A model generated the notes under the pieces. It was not told the origin of the DNA. It saw only the letters and a list, made by a program, of their open reading frames with translations, and searched no databases. Source: Suillus spraguei (taxonomy: Eukaryota > Basidiomycota > Agaricomycetes > Boletales > Suillaceae). Taken from it: 61,787 bases of DNA. Positions within the stretch are counted from its first letter, which is position 1, and each line of letters starts with the position of its first letter. Location: assembly GCA_016800925.1 (NCBI GenBank), contig JABCPU010000392.1, forward strand, positions 1-61,787. Direction: 5' to 3'. The translations under genes and the position numbers were made by a program. This document shows, piece after piece, positions 11,271-23,238 of this stretch.

Positions 11271-11703
11271 TGGTCGAATTATGTATCGTCTGAAAGCCGA
11301 ATGAAGGGTGTCCTTTAATCAACTGAGACTTGATATGACTGCGTTATGAAATGTAAATGAACGGGAAACGCAAAACAAATTAGAATTTTCGAGCTACAGG
11401 ATGAAAGCTGAGGGGCGGCAGTAAGAGAAAGTGATCCAAAATAAGAATAAGTGGGAACGAAATCAAGATCGTCGTGGAGATCATCAACAAAATAACACAA
11501 CGTACATGATGATCAAGGCACTGTGGCATAGCCGCATAAATACTCAAGTTGACATGCATAGGTCAAGGAGACGCAACTAAGGAATGGGTTACTCACTACA
11601 ACACAGTATGAACCTCGTAAAGTACATAATATCATGAATTCGTATCACACGTCAAATACAAGAAAACCAACCGCATAAATGTGTGAATGGCATCGGAATA
11701 AGC

Positions 11704-13893
11704 TCAGTCAATCCATTCAGGCTCCACCTTTAGTTTCGCATTGGGCCAATACTTTCCACCTTTGAGATTATCCGCCTCCATGCGGATCTTGACAGACCTA
11801 TGAATTTTAACTGGATGCTGATGTTGGCGTGGAACGTGCCGGCCATCCCCCATGTTGACCCTTCATCAAAGTGAGCATAATAGTAAATGAAGCACGAGAT
11901 AACGCACGTGTACTGCTTAACCAAAGCGTTATTCTTGTCGTCCTGGTACTGAAGCTTTTGTGGAAGGACTTCAAGAATCCACCATGCAGGTGCAAGGTGG
12001 AGCTGGTCATACATCGGGCACGTAGCATCAGCCAAGTCCTCCAGTTCCTCGTTCACGAACTTGCCACCGTCACTGTAGACGATCAACGTAGGATCGTCAA
12101 GGACAACTTCAGGTGGAGGTACATGAACCTTTCTCGGTATGTCAGGAGATGAGGCCTTCGGAGATTGATATATTGGAGGAGGCCGAGGCTGCTTCACTAC
12201 AGATGGTTTGAGCGTCTCGGGGTCCATGCCTATTTTTGTGAACATGTGGCGGTGAAAGAGGATGCCGACATCAAGCTTGAATATTTCTCGAATCATCCAC
12301 CGAAGTGGTATGCGGGCTAGGCTATTGCGGGTGCCGTTCGCCACTGAACCCCCGCCGACATCTGCCTTGTGATTAGAACAGTACTTTGCAGAACAAGGTT
12401 CTTACCGCTATGACACCCAGCAAACCAAACCTCTTCAACGTTCGTCTGTACGATGGGCACTGAGTCGTAAATTGCGAACTGTTGTTCCATGTCATGCTGA
12501 CTAGGGTGATGGCCATGCGACTTCTTGGTTGTGTCGCTGTCCGGGCTGCCTGAACTTGCGAATTCCTGCCGTTTGGGGAGATACCTTTGGATGCTGCGAG
12601 GCATGTGATCGGGGTGAACACCAAGCTTGTTGTGCGTCTCAGTCGACCGTATATAATGACTCGGCTTAAAGCGCCTGAGCATCACAAATTAGATAGCGAT
12701 TCACTGACAAAGAATTCGAGACACGTACACTCGATGTTCATCAAGGGACAGTGCGTGACGGAAGTATCTGATATTGTTGTTCGACGCCGTAAAGGGTAAT
12801 CGTTTAGGAATGATTCCAACAGAACTAACGGTATCCCTATTCGCACAATTAAGTTTAGATCATGTCTCGCACTAAGCCAGCGCCGCAAACATACCAAACA
12901 CCAACAAATTCAATGTTCACATTAATGGAGAAAGCCTTCTTGAATGCATTGCTTTGTTTCCAACCTTCAGGATCATCACAGCTGTACATATGATATGCGA
13001 AAGGAACCTGTTGATGATTGCAGCGAGGTAGGAGCCCAACTTTGTAGATCCTGCAAGTGCAATGTGTTGGAATTATGGCCGATCAAGATCCGGGAAAACT
13101 TACATTCCAGCAAGGGCTCGCGCTGTATACGCGCCTCTTGAAAAGCCGAAGATGCAAATTTTATCACCAGCCTCATCTGCAGAAGTCAGAATTAGTCACT
13201 GATCGCCCGCACTGCGAGCACATTCTCATTTACAATTCTGCATGAGAAACTCGTATCCACCTATTTGAAATTAGCAACTAAAGATAGGATCAGAAGTGTG
13301 ACTGACCCATCACATGAGCGTTGAGATGATTCCCGATCATCATGTCAATAGTCTTGGAAACCTTAGCCATCATGGGTGTAGCCATCTCCGGTATAGTATA
13401 TGTTCCTATGCCAGCCTATGCCATAGCATGCGTAAGCCAAACACAGGTCCAAAAAATGTTCCACATTACCTGATAATACACCATCTGTAAAGCGGGATCA
13501 TCCTTGACAAGCATACTGAATAGCTGGACGATGTTAGAGTTCTAAATGGCCAGTCAGGTTTCGAAGATTCTGAGGAACATGAACGGTAACGCACATCGGC
13601 ACTAAACTGTTCACCAGAGATATTTATTAAGCGCAGTTAGAGAATCAAGTGCGCCCACCTGATCACCGGTTCCATCACTTAACAGGACAGTCAGTCAATG
13701 ATCAGAGCGCTTTATGATAAATAACCTACAAACACAGCACCAACGTCCTGCCGGTATGTGCAGAGGGTATAATGTCGTCAGATAGATTCGATGAACCATT
13801 CGCACTTGAATACTGGGGGTAGTTGCCGAGCAGCAGTGGAGTAGTTTGTAGCTTCTGCTGCAACAATGACTCGGACTGGATAATTTGTTCCAT
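11704..13893 (-). CDS. DUF2235 (Tle1-like) paralogue 3, altered C-terminus
   Basis: It starts at the ATG at 13893 (MEQIIQ...), with GRTLVLCF joined to the DGTGDQ exon. The elbow GFSRGAYTARALAGM lies near 13100-13170, then the HALSLDE exon, VEEVWFAGCHS, and VANGTRNSLARIPLRWMIR in the last exon. A one-base loss near 11868 (CTTCC to CTTC against copies 1, 2 and 5) shifts the final frame. The last 60-odd residues then read through a different frame to a stop at 11730, instead of the usual EWVD ending at 11704. Copy 4 carries the same loss. The hydrolase motifs lie before the shift, so the product may still fold. Confidence 0.75.
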
Positions 13894-13964
13894 GATTGCA
13901 GGGGAGGGAGAGATAGTGCGGCACAGTCTGTCCAGAAGGCTTGCCTGGCGTCTGTAGCCTGGTG

Positions 13965-13984
13965 GCTTTTAAAGAGCCGGAAGG
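13965..13984 (-). promoter_or_regulatory. TATA-like core promoter, DUF2235 copy 3
   Basis: The minus strand reads CCGGCTCTTTAAAAGCC about 75 bases upstream of the ATG at 13893. This is the clearest version of the block shared by the paralogues. Confidence 0.45.
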
Positions 13985-14603
13985 GCGTAGCATGAGTATA
14001 TATAACTGGGTAGTATGAAAAGCCTCCGTAAATCATTGGATGATAGCCAGCTGTTCTCGCCAAGTTCTCGCTCCCCGAACCGAATAACATCAGATCCAAT
14101 TTGAATTGGACCCTACCACCAACTCTCTTCAATATTGCCGGTTCTGTTCCGAAGCGCGGGCTGTGATTGTTAACGGGTATTCTTCAAGCCGTTGAACAGA
14201 CGTGTATCAGTGCCGGTGCAAGACATATGGCCATGATTTATAACTTGAAGTTGTAAGGCTGTTACACTGTAACGTTAGATGAGTCTGCCATATGTAATAA
14301 CTTGAAATATCATATCTAGAATTCGAAGCTACCCCAGTAACCCCTGGGTCCCTGGGAGGGCTGTCCAATTCTAAAAGTTCCTGTTCAATTGGGAGCGGAG
14401 TTCGCCGGTTTGCTGCTAAGCGTCGCCAAACTTTGTCCTAAACGGGACTTGTACCTAAACACTACAGCGCGCAGCGCCAACACTTGGTATAGTGAGTTAT
14501 CTACAAGCAGTTTTAAAGCACATCCCAAACCTCGTCATTCACATTCCTAACCCTTGTCAGGCCTGACCCTTAACATTCCTGAACCTTTTACTCACGAGTT
14601 CAT

Positions 14604-15619
14604 GGTACCCTGTTATCAGTCGGACCTCACTCCGGTTCTTTCGAGTTTCTCCTCGTCTTTCGCTCATCGCTGGTCTTTCGCTCATCAATGTCTTGGTACT
14701 TTTCCCCATACCACTCTCATTGCTGACATGGTATTTGTCTTCAAACATCGTGTCATTTGTATCATAGTATGCAGTAATGACACCGATGAATGTATCTTGA
14801 ACTTGACCCCCTTGCGAAGCCTGCTAGTAACCGTAAAATGGGTCAGAGTGTCTTGTTGTCGGTTGGATTGGTCGAGGTGGCGCTCAAGCACAGTGGTTCA
14901 AACAACGAGGTTGTGGTATGTTATATTATATTCAATCTAAGTATTCATCCTCATCCACGGAACGCACCATCAAGAGTACTGAACTGCGAGATACGAACAC
15001 GGGTGAGGTGGAACGGAATTAGCGAGTCGTCGAACTCGCTGGTCACAACTCAGCATGCAATGATATAAATGTGTGCAGTGTGTATCAATCAGTCACAGAA
15101 CTCACGGAGTGCGGATGATACTTAAGGTGGCTAAAGAGCAAGCAAGCAAAGTCAGTATGCATACCCTTATCCGAGTCGCGGGTGACGAGTTTATTGGCGA
15201 GCGTAAGACCAGGCATAACTTGAAGATGCGCTCGAGCCAGAAGATAAAAGTGACGGAACCACAGAAGGCCGATTAGATTCCATAAAGAGATATTCGCGCT
15301 AGGTAGAAACCTTGATATAAGTGTCGGAGTGAATATTCTATATCATGATTTGGAAGCCGTAGGACTACCGGACTTCAGCAGCCTGGATCTCAGACTCTTC
15401 AGAGAAATACGTGATATTTTCATTAATGTCGGTGAGGCTGGAGGTTGTTATATGGCGAGGCCGTCATATAGCAGCTGCAACAAATAAACTGAAGCGAACA
15501 TATCCTGCAGAGTCTGGGGTCTTTTCGGTGTGAATGCCGTAAGGGTGTTCGGACTTTGTCTGTGCAGGGTGTGGAGAAACTCGAAAGAACCGAGTAAGAA
15601 CCGAGTGATAACAGGGTAC
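14604..15619. repeat. About 1-kb element with terminal inverted repeats
   Basis: The left end (14604-14652) contains 'ggtaccctgttatcag' and 'ggttctttcgagtttctcc'. The right end (15572-15619) carries their reverse complements, 'ggagaaactcgaaagaacc' and 'gataacagggtacc'. The roughly 48-base ends are about 80 percent complementary by eye. The interior has no ORF I recognise. It sits between DUF2235 copies 3 and 4, whose other flanks are collinear, so it fits a non-autonomous DNA transposon inserted after or during duplication. No target duplication was identified. Confidence 0.45.
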
Positions 15620-15861
15620 CGGAAACCGTTTACTAACCCTTTTCATAGAGTACATCATATATAATACATATCTTCGTGAATATCATGACATGATCATCAT
15701 GTATCGATGAAATGCATGATTAAGGTGTGTACTGTGGCACAACCGCATAAATATTCAAGTTGACATGCATAGGTCAAGGGGATACAACTAAGGAATCGGT
15801 CGCTCGCTACAATACAGTCGTAAAGTATACAATGCCAAGCGCATGACGCATCGGAACAAGC

Positions 15862-18049
15862 TTAGTCAACCCATTGGGGCTCCACCCGTAAATTTACCTT
15901 AGGCGAGTACTTCCCACCTTCGAGATTATCAGCCTTCATGCGGATCTTGACAGACCTGTGGATTTTAACTCCATGATCTTGGCGCGGAACGTGCCGGCCA
16001 TGTCCCATGTTGATCCTTCATCAAATTTAGCATGATAGTGGATGAAGTACGAGATGACGTACGTGTACTGGTTAATCAAAGAGTCATTATTATCATCTTG
16101 GTAGTGAAGCACTTGTGGAATGACTTCCAGAATCCACCACGAAGGTGCGAGGCGGAGCTGGTCATACATCGGGCACGTAGCATCAGCCAAGTCCTCCAGT
16201 TCCTCGTTCACGAACTTGCCACCATCACTGTAGACGATCATCGTAGGATCGTCAGTGACAATTTCAGGTTGAGGTATATGGGCCTTTCTAGGTGTGTCAG
16301 GAGATGAGGGTGTCGGAGATTGGTATATTGGAGGAGGCCGAGGCTGCCTAACTGTGGATGGTTTGAGCGTCTCGGGGTCCATACCGATCTTTGCGAACAT
16401 ATGCCGGTGAAAGAGGATGCCGACATCAAGCTTGAATATTTCTCGAATCATCCACCGAAGCGGTATGCGGGCTAGGCTATTGCGCGTACCATTCGCCACT
16501 GAACCCCCGCCGACGTCTGCTTTGTGATTAGAACAGTACTTTACAGAACGAGGTTCTTACCGCAATGACACCCAGCAAACCAAACCTCTTCAACGTTCGT
16601 CTGTATGATGGGCACCGAGTCGTAAATTGCGAACTGTTGTTCCATGTCATGCTGACTCGGGTGACGGCCATGTGACTTCTTAGTCATTTCGCTGTCCGGG
16701 CTGCTTGGACCATCGAATCCCTGCTGGTTCGGGAGATACCTCCGGATGCTGCGAGGCATGTGATTGGGGTGAACACCAAGCTTGTTGTGCGTCTCAGTCG
16801 ACCGTATATAATGACTCGGCTTAAAGCGCCTGAGCATCACAAATTAGATAGCGATTCACTGGAAAGGAATTCGAGACACGAACACTCGATGTTCGTCAAG
16901 GGATAGTGCGTGACGGAAGTATCTGATATTGTTGTTCGACGCCGTAAAGGGCAATCGTTGAGGAATGATTCCAACAGAACTAACGGTATCCCTATTTGCA
17001 AAATGGAGTTTAGATCATGTCTTGCACTAAACCAGCGCCGCAAACATACCAAACCCCGACAAATTCAATGTTCACGTTGATGGAGAAAGCCTTCTTGAAT
17101 GCATTGCTTTGTCTCCAACCTTCAGGATCATCACAGCTGTACATATGATACGCGAAAGGAACCTGTTGATAATTGCAGCGAGGCAGGAGCCCTACTTTGT
17201 AGATCCTGCAAATGCAATACGTGAAACCATGGCCGATCAAGATCCGGGAAAACTTACATTCCAGCAAGGGCTCGCGCTGTATACGCGCCTCTTGAAAAGC
17301 CGAAGATGCAAATTTTATCACCAGCCTCGTCTGCAGAAGTCAGAATTAGTCATTGATCGCCCGCACTGCGAGCGCGTCCTGATTACAATTTTGCATGAGA
17401 AACTCATATCCTCCTATTTAAAATCAGCAACCAAAGATAGGATTATAAGTGTGACCGACCCATCACATGAGCGTTGAGATGATTCCCGATCATCATGTCA
17501 ATAGTCTTAGAAATCTTAGCCATCACGGGTGTAGCTATCTCTGGGATATTGTATGTTCCTATACCAGCCTATGACATGACATGCGTAAGTTGAAGTCAGG
17601 TCCGAAAAATGTTCCGTATTACCTGATAATATACCATCTGTAAAGCGGTATCATCCTTGACAAGCATACTGAATAGCTGGACGATGTTAGAGTTCTAAAT
17701 GACCAATCAGATCTCAAAAACTCTGAGGAACATGAACGGTAGCGCACATCTGCATCAAACTGTTCACCAATGATGATCAACTATTAAGCGCAGTTAGAGA
17801 ATCAAGTGTGCTCGCCTGATCACCGGTTCCATCACTCAACAGAACAGTCAGTCGATGATCAAAGCGCTTTATGAAAATGACCTACAAACACAGCACCAAC
17901 GTCCGGCCGGTGTGTCCAGAAGGTATAACCTCGTCACGCTGATTCGATGAACCATGGCCATTGGAATACTGGGGATGGTTGTCGAGCAGCAATGGAGTAA
18001 TTTGTGGCTTCTGCTGCAACAATGACTCGGATTGGATGGTTTGCTCCAT
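15862..18049 (-). CDS. DUF2235 (Tle1-like) paralogue 4, altered C-terminus
   Basis: It starts at the ATG at 18049 (MEQTIQ...), with the same exon series as copy 3: IGRTLVLCF-type end, DGTGDQ exon, GFSRGAYTARALAGM near 17270-17330, HALSLDE, NVEEVWFAGCHC, and the final exon with ANGTRNSLARIPLRWMIR. It shares the one-base loss of copy 3 (near 16020), so the frame now stops at 15936. The ancestral stop position is 15862. Copies 3 and 4 are therefore the closest pair. An in-frame 3-base loss near 15975 is private to this copy. Confidence 0.75.
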
Positions 18050-18118
18050 GATTGAAGCGGAGGGATAGTGCGGCACAGTCTGTCCAGAAGTCTTGTCTGG
18101 CGTTTGCAGCCTGGTGGC

Positions 18119-18140
18119 CTTTTAAGAGCCTGAGCCGGAA
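18119..18140 (-). promoter_or_regulatory. TATA-like core promoter, DUF2235 copy 4
   Basis: CCGGCTCAGGCTCTTAAAAAGG lies about 70 bases upstream of the ATG. The CCGGCTC part is separated from the AT core by six extra bases compared with copy 3. Confidence 0.35.
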
Positions 18141-18903
18141 GGGCGTAGCATGTATATAACTGGGTAGCATGAAAAGCCTCGTGAACCATTGCGTGATAAT
18201 CAGCTATTCTCGCCAAGTTCTCGCTCCCCGAACCGGATAACATCACGTCCAATTTGAATTGAAACCTGCCACGAGTCTCTTCCATATTCTTCCGAAGCGC
18301 AGGCGTCTCCCATCGCTGTGATCGTTAACGGGTATTCTTCAAGCGGTTGAACAGAAGTGTAGTGTTGGTGCAAAACATATGGCCATGACTACTAAGATGT
18401 AAGGTTGTTAGACGAGTCTGGCATATGTTGAAACGGTATACTTGTATGGTAAGTCATGTCAAAGCTACCCCAGTAACCCCATAGGGTCAGGTCAACTACA
18501 AAAGTGGCTTAGCTTAAGCGCCTCTATTAAATTTTATTCAAACAGCAAAAATATTTTTCAGAGCTTCCAGCACCCGAAATAGCTCCTGTGGCTATCCGTA
18601 CAGTCTTTACTAGTTACACTTACTGCCGCTTTCATAGAATTTCTTCTTATATCCCATGATATATATATACCTGTCCATCAAAGAAGAAAGACGATTCTTT
18701 CCTCTCTATAGGCGAGTATCTTCTTTACTCCAAGTCTCGGTATTGGATATTGGCTGCACACAGCCATAACTTCATATGCATGATCAAGATCATTCACCAT
18801 AATACAAAATTTACTGCGTACAGGTGTACAATATCATGAAGTCGTGTTGCACCAGATACAAGAAAGCCAAGCGCATAAATGCGTGAATCGCATCGGAACC
18901 AGT

Positions 18904-21079
18904 TCAATCAACCCATTGAGGCTCCATCTTTAGTTTCGCCTTTGGCCAGTACTTTCCGTCTTTGAGGTTATCCGCCTCCATGCGAATCTTGACGGACCTA
19001 TGGAATTTGACGCCATCTTGACGTTGGCGCTGAATGTGTCGGCCACGCCCCATGTTAACGCTTCCCTCAAAGTCAGCATAATAGTAGATGAAGCACGAGA
19101 CAACGCACGTATACTTATCAACGAAAAGGTTATCCTTGTCATCCTGATAGTGAAGTATTTGTGGAATAACCTCTAGAACCCACCACGCACGTGCGAGGCT
19201 GAGTTGGTCATATATTGGGCTGGTAGCGTCAGCCAAGTCCTCGTGTTCCTCACTCACGAACTTGCCACCATCACTATAGACGATCATCGTAGGATCGTCA
19301 GTGACAATTTCAGGCGGTGGAAGAATATTGGGCTTTTTCTGTGAGCTAGGAGATGGAGATTGATACAGTGGAGGAGGCCGAGGCTGGCAAACTACGGATG
19401 GTTTGAGCATCTCGGGATCCATACCGATTTTTGTAAACATGTTCCGGTGGAAGAGAATGCCGATTTCCAGCTTAAATATTTGTCGAATCATCCACCGAAG
19501 CGGTATGCGGGCTAGGCTGTTGCGGGTACCGTTCGCCACAGAACCTCCGCCGATGTCTACTTTGTGATTAGAAGTGTACTTGGTCAACCTCGAGGTTCTC
19601 ACCGCAATGACACCCAGCAAACCAAACCTCTTCGACGTCCGTCTCTGTGATGGGCTCTGCACTAATAGTAGCGAACCGCCGTTCCATTTCATCCTGGTCC
19701 TGATGATGTGATTTCTTGCTTGTTGCGCTGTCCGGGCTGCCTTTACTTTCGGATATTTGCCGGTTCGGGAGATACCTGCGAATGCTGCGAGGCATATGAT
19801 CAGGTTTGACACCACGCTCCTTACGCTCCTCATTCGGGCGTATAAAAAGACTCGGCTCGAAACGCCTGAGCATTGCAATTTAGATGGCGAATCATTGAAA
19901 ATAATTCGAAACACATACACTCGACGTTCGTCTAGGGACAGTGCGTGACGGAAGTATCTGATATTGTTGTTCGACGCCGTAAAGGGCAATCGTTGAGGAA
20001 TGATTCCAACAGAACTAACGGTATCCCTATTCGCACAATGAAGTTTAGGTCATAACTCACACCAAACCAGTAACGCGAACATACCAAACACCAACAAATT
20101 CGATGTTCACATTAATAGAGAAGGCTTTCTTGAATGCATTGCTTTGGTCCCAGCCTTCATTATCATCACGGCTGTACATATGGTATGCAAAAGGAACCTG
20201 CTGATGATTACAGCGAGGTAGAAGCCCGACTTTGTGAATCCTGGAAGTGCAATATGTCGGATTCAGAATTATGGTCGACAGGGATCCGGGAAAACTTACA
20301 TTCCAGCAAGCGCTCGCGCTGTATACGCGCCTCTTGAAAAGCCGAAGATACAGATCTTATCACCAGCAATATCTGCAAAAATCAAAATTAGTCACATCAC
20401 ACGCGGGGCGCGGTCTGACTTACAATTCTGCATGAGAAACTCGTATCCCCCTGGTTAAAATTAGCAACTGAAGAAAGGAGCACAAGTGTGACCTACCCAT
20501 CACATGAGCGTTGAGATGATTCCCAATCATCATGTCAATAGTCTTTGAAACCTTAGCCATCATGGGTGTGGCCATCTCCGGGATGGTGTATGTTCCTATG
20601 CCAGCCTATGGCACGGCGGTGTCAGCCAAATTCAGCTTCAAGGATTGTTCCGTATCACCTGATAATATACCAGTTGCGAGGGATCATCCTTGACGAACAT
20701 ACTGAATAGTTGGACGATATTAGAGTTCTAAATGGCCAGTCAGACCTGAAGGACTCTCTGAGGAACATAAACGGCAACATACATCACTACTAAACTGTTC
20801 ATTATGGCTGGTCAACTATTATGCACTATTAGAGGATGAAGTGTGCTCACCTGGTCACCGGTTCCATCACTCAACAGGACAGTCAGTCAATAATCAAAGG
20901 TATTTATCAAAAACAACCTACAAACATAGCACCAACGTCCTACCGATATGTCCAGCAGGTATAATTTCGTCAAAATGATTCAATGCACCCTGCCCATTCG
21001 AGTACTCAGGATAGTTGTTGAGTATCAGTGGAGCGGGTTGTGGCTTCTGCTGCAACAATGGCTGCGTGCTTTCGTCCAT
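18904..21079 (-). CDS. DUF2235 (Tle1-like) paralogue 5
   Basis: It starts at the ATG at 21079 (MDESTQPLLQQK...), ending exon 1 in GRTLVLCF. The elbow GFSRGAYTARALAGM lies near 20300-20370, preceded by ADIAGDKICIF. Next come FRHALSLDERR and the exon with HMPRSIRRYLPNRQ and DVEEVWFAGCHC. The last exon contains GGGSVANGTRNSLARIPLRW and ends in EPQWVD at 18904. The FDGTGDQ, elbow and WF-GCH motifs and the full C-terminal exon are all in frame, so this and copy 1 are the best candidates for active genes. The long open frame from 19989 to 18904 partly reads through introns and is not the protein. Confidence 0.85.
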
Positions 21080-21137
21080 GATTGAAGAGAGGGAATCTGT
21101 CCGGAGGCCTTGCCTGACCCATCTGCAGGCATGGCGG

Positions 21138-21158
21138 TGGCTATTTAAGGGCCGGAAG
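21138..21158 (-). promoter_or_regulatory. TATA-like core promoter, DUF2235 copy 5
   Basis: The minus strand reads TTCCGGCCCTTAAATAGCC about 65 bases before the ATG at 21079. It is the counterpart of the block upstream of copies 1, 3 and 4. Confidence 0.45.
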
Positions 21159-21399
21159 TAATGTGTATGTTCCTGTGTATGAAAAGTTGCCGTAGATCGT
21201 TCCACGAAACCTAAGCGCTGAGTTCTCGCCTCCCGAACCGCATAACGTCCGATTTGACTTGGGACTTCGCCACTGGTTACATTCCTTGCCGGTTCCGAAC
21301 AAGCGTGGGCGTCTAATATCGCTGTAGTTGTTGAAGGGTTTTCTTCTAACCCTTGAACGGGAGCATATGATGGGCCGGTGCATTGTAGCACATTATAAG

Positions 21400-23238
21400 A
21401 TGTAAACCTGAGAATGTTAATTTGATGAGTATGCTACAATAGTCGCATGTAATTCTCATATCTCCGCGCACGTGTGTGCTTCATACCATAAGGTTTAGAA
21501 GGCTGGGCTTGCGAATAATTTCCCTTACAGCCGGTTAGAAATTTCCTCCAAGCCTTGAGTTGGCTTTAGAGGAAGCCGACTCCCGAACTGGAGGCATCAT
21601 TTTTCCGCGTATTATTATGTACTAGAATCAAAACTTCGAACTTCGCCGATCATATGCATGACGTCGACTCCGTGATCATCGAGTCCATGGTATACGTACA
21701 ACAATAATCCACTAGCTAAAAGATCTTTGACCTAACCATTAAAGTAACTTTTATGGGGCATCACCCGAATACCACGAGTTCCCTTGACGAAGTTCTAGTC
21801 GAATTTGTGAATTTGCACGCTCCTTTCGTTTGCTTCTCGCTTCAGGAAGGTGCCAAGTGATCTGTGCACTAGCTATAACTCATTACCGTCTCTCTCGTAT
21901 CATTTCCAACCTATTTGTGAGTTGTAAGTCATTCAAGGTTGTCTACCAGTGCTACTCATCACTTCTCCTCAAATAAATACGGCTGCACCCTTCTCAAGAG
22001 CAACAAGTGTGCATCCAGGGTCGATCGGAAACGCGGTAGCAAGGCTCCCCGCTTCATGCACCGAGATAGTCATATTGACTCACACGAATCTGCCACGAGG
22101 CGAATTGAGGCGAACAGAGGCGGACACAGTGACGAATTGCAAAAAGTCCGAGTCGTCATGGTGGAGTCCAGAAACTTGACTTCGCTAGATATAGTTCGAG
22201 GATCATGTGTCTCCTGATTGACCATGCCTCAGCTTACCGTGACGAGAACCGCCGCTCGATGTGCCAAATGGGTTATTGATTGTCCTTGGGCGTATGCTCG
22301 TTAGCTGGTGGTGTCCATCAACGTGGGATAGCAGTAGGGTTACACGTTTGAGAAGGCGTGTCATCAACGCCACTATGTCCACGCCTAGGTTGTATAAAAA
22401 AACTCAGCGCCAGGTGAATCAACTGCGCAATATTCCTGAAAGGAATAAAACAGTATTTGAAACTGGCGGCAGAGATGAAGCAAAATATTCCGAATGCAGC
22501 GAGATCAGGTATCCGAAGGAGTCAAGAAGGTCCAGGGGTTCGGTAAACGGAGGATATAGTTGATTGCTGTAAGCGTGTTGGAGAGCTTGGTGGAAATTGG
22601 AGGCTGGATGGGTGCAAGTGGTGTACTTGGTACGTGTCATTAGTAGGCGCGGGAAGTACAGTAGGGGAACTCACAACTCGGAGGCTGGGATGTGTAAAGC
22701 GCGGTCTGAGGGACACTAGCCTGTCAGTCATCGCAGGTAGGTAAAGTGATATGTTTCAACATAACAACAGGAATAGTACGTCCTGAATTCAGGGCATTCT
22801 GTTGTGAGAGACTCAGCTTGCGTCATGTCAGTCGCGATGCATCGGATCTACGTGAGACCACTTCAAACATTGAAGTTGATGATCCCAGACTCCCAATGAT
22901 TTCAATCCCTCCGCGCGCGTCCTGTACACCATGGGTCCAAGCCGCTCAACGGTTCTGCCTTGAAATCTCCTGGCATTCGGGTGTCCTGCGGTGAATAAGC
23001 GTGCCTCAGCTTGATATTATGCCCTGAATTCAGATTAAGTATCACATTCATGCTCAAACAATGTAAAAGTTTAAGCCTGCTCAATGATCCATTCCATACC
23101 AAACAGGACAGAAGTTTATAGTCGGCAGGCGCACAGGAAAGAGCACGAAAGCGTGATGCCGGGCTGCGTGCTTAGTCATTTTGATTTTTAATGCAGACGC
23201 GCTCCTATTAATGTTTCTCTTCTGTACGTATCATCGCA
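21400..23238. other. Gene-poor spacer
   Basis: I recognise no gene. Open frames at 21939-22217, 22261-22563 and 22746-22994 have no family motif and no convincing splice continuation. The spacer separates the DUF2235 cluster from the transcription-factor/monooxygenase block. Confidence 0.4.

Noticed and set aside
18904..19989. A single 361-codon exon for DUF2235 copy 5
   Set aside because: Its middle part does not match the paralogues. The family sequence (PRSIRRYLPNRQ, EEVWFAGCHC) is in another frame, so this open frame reads through introns.
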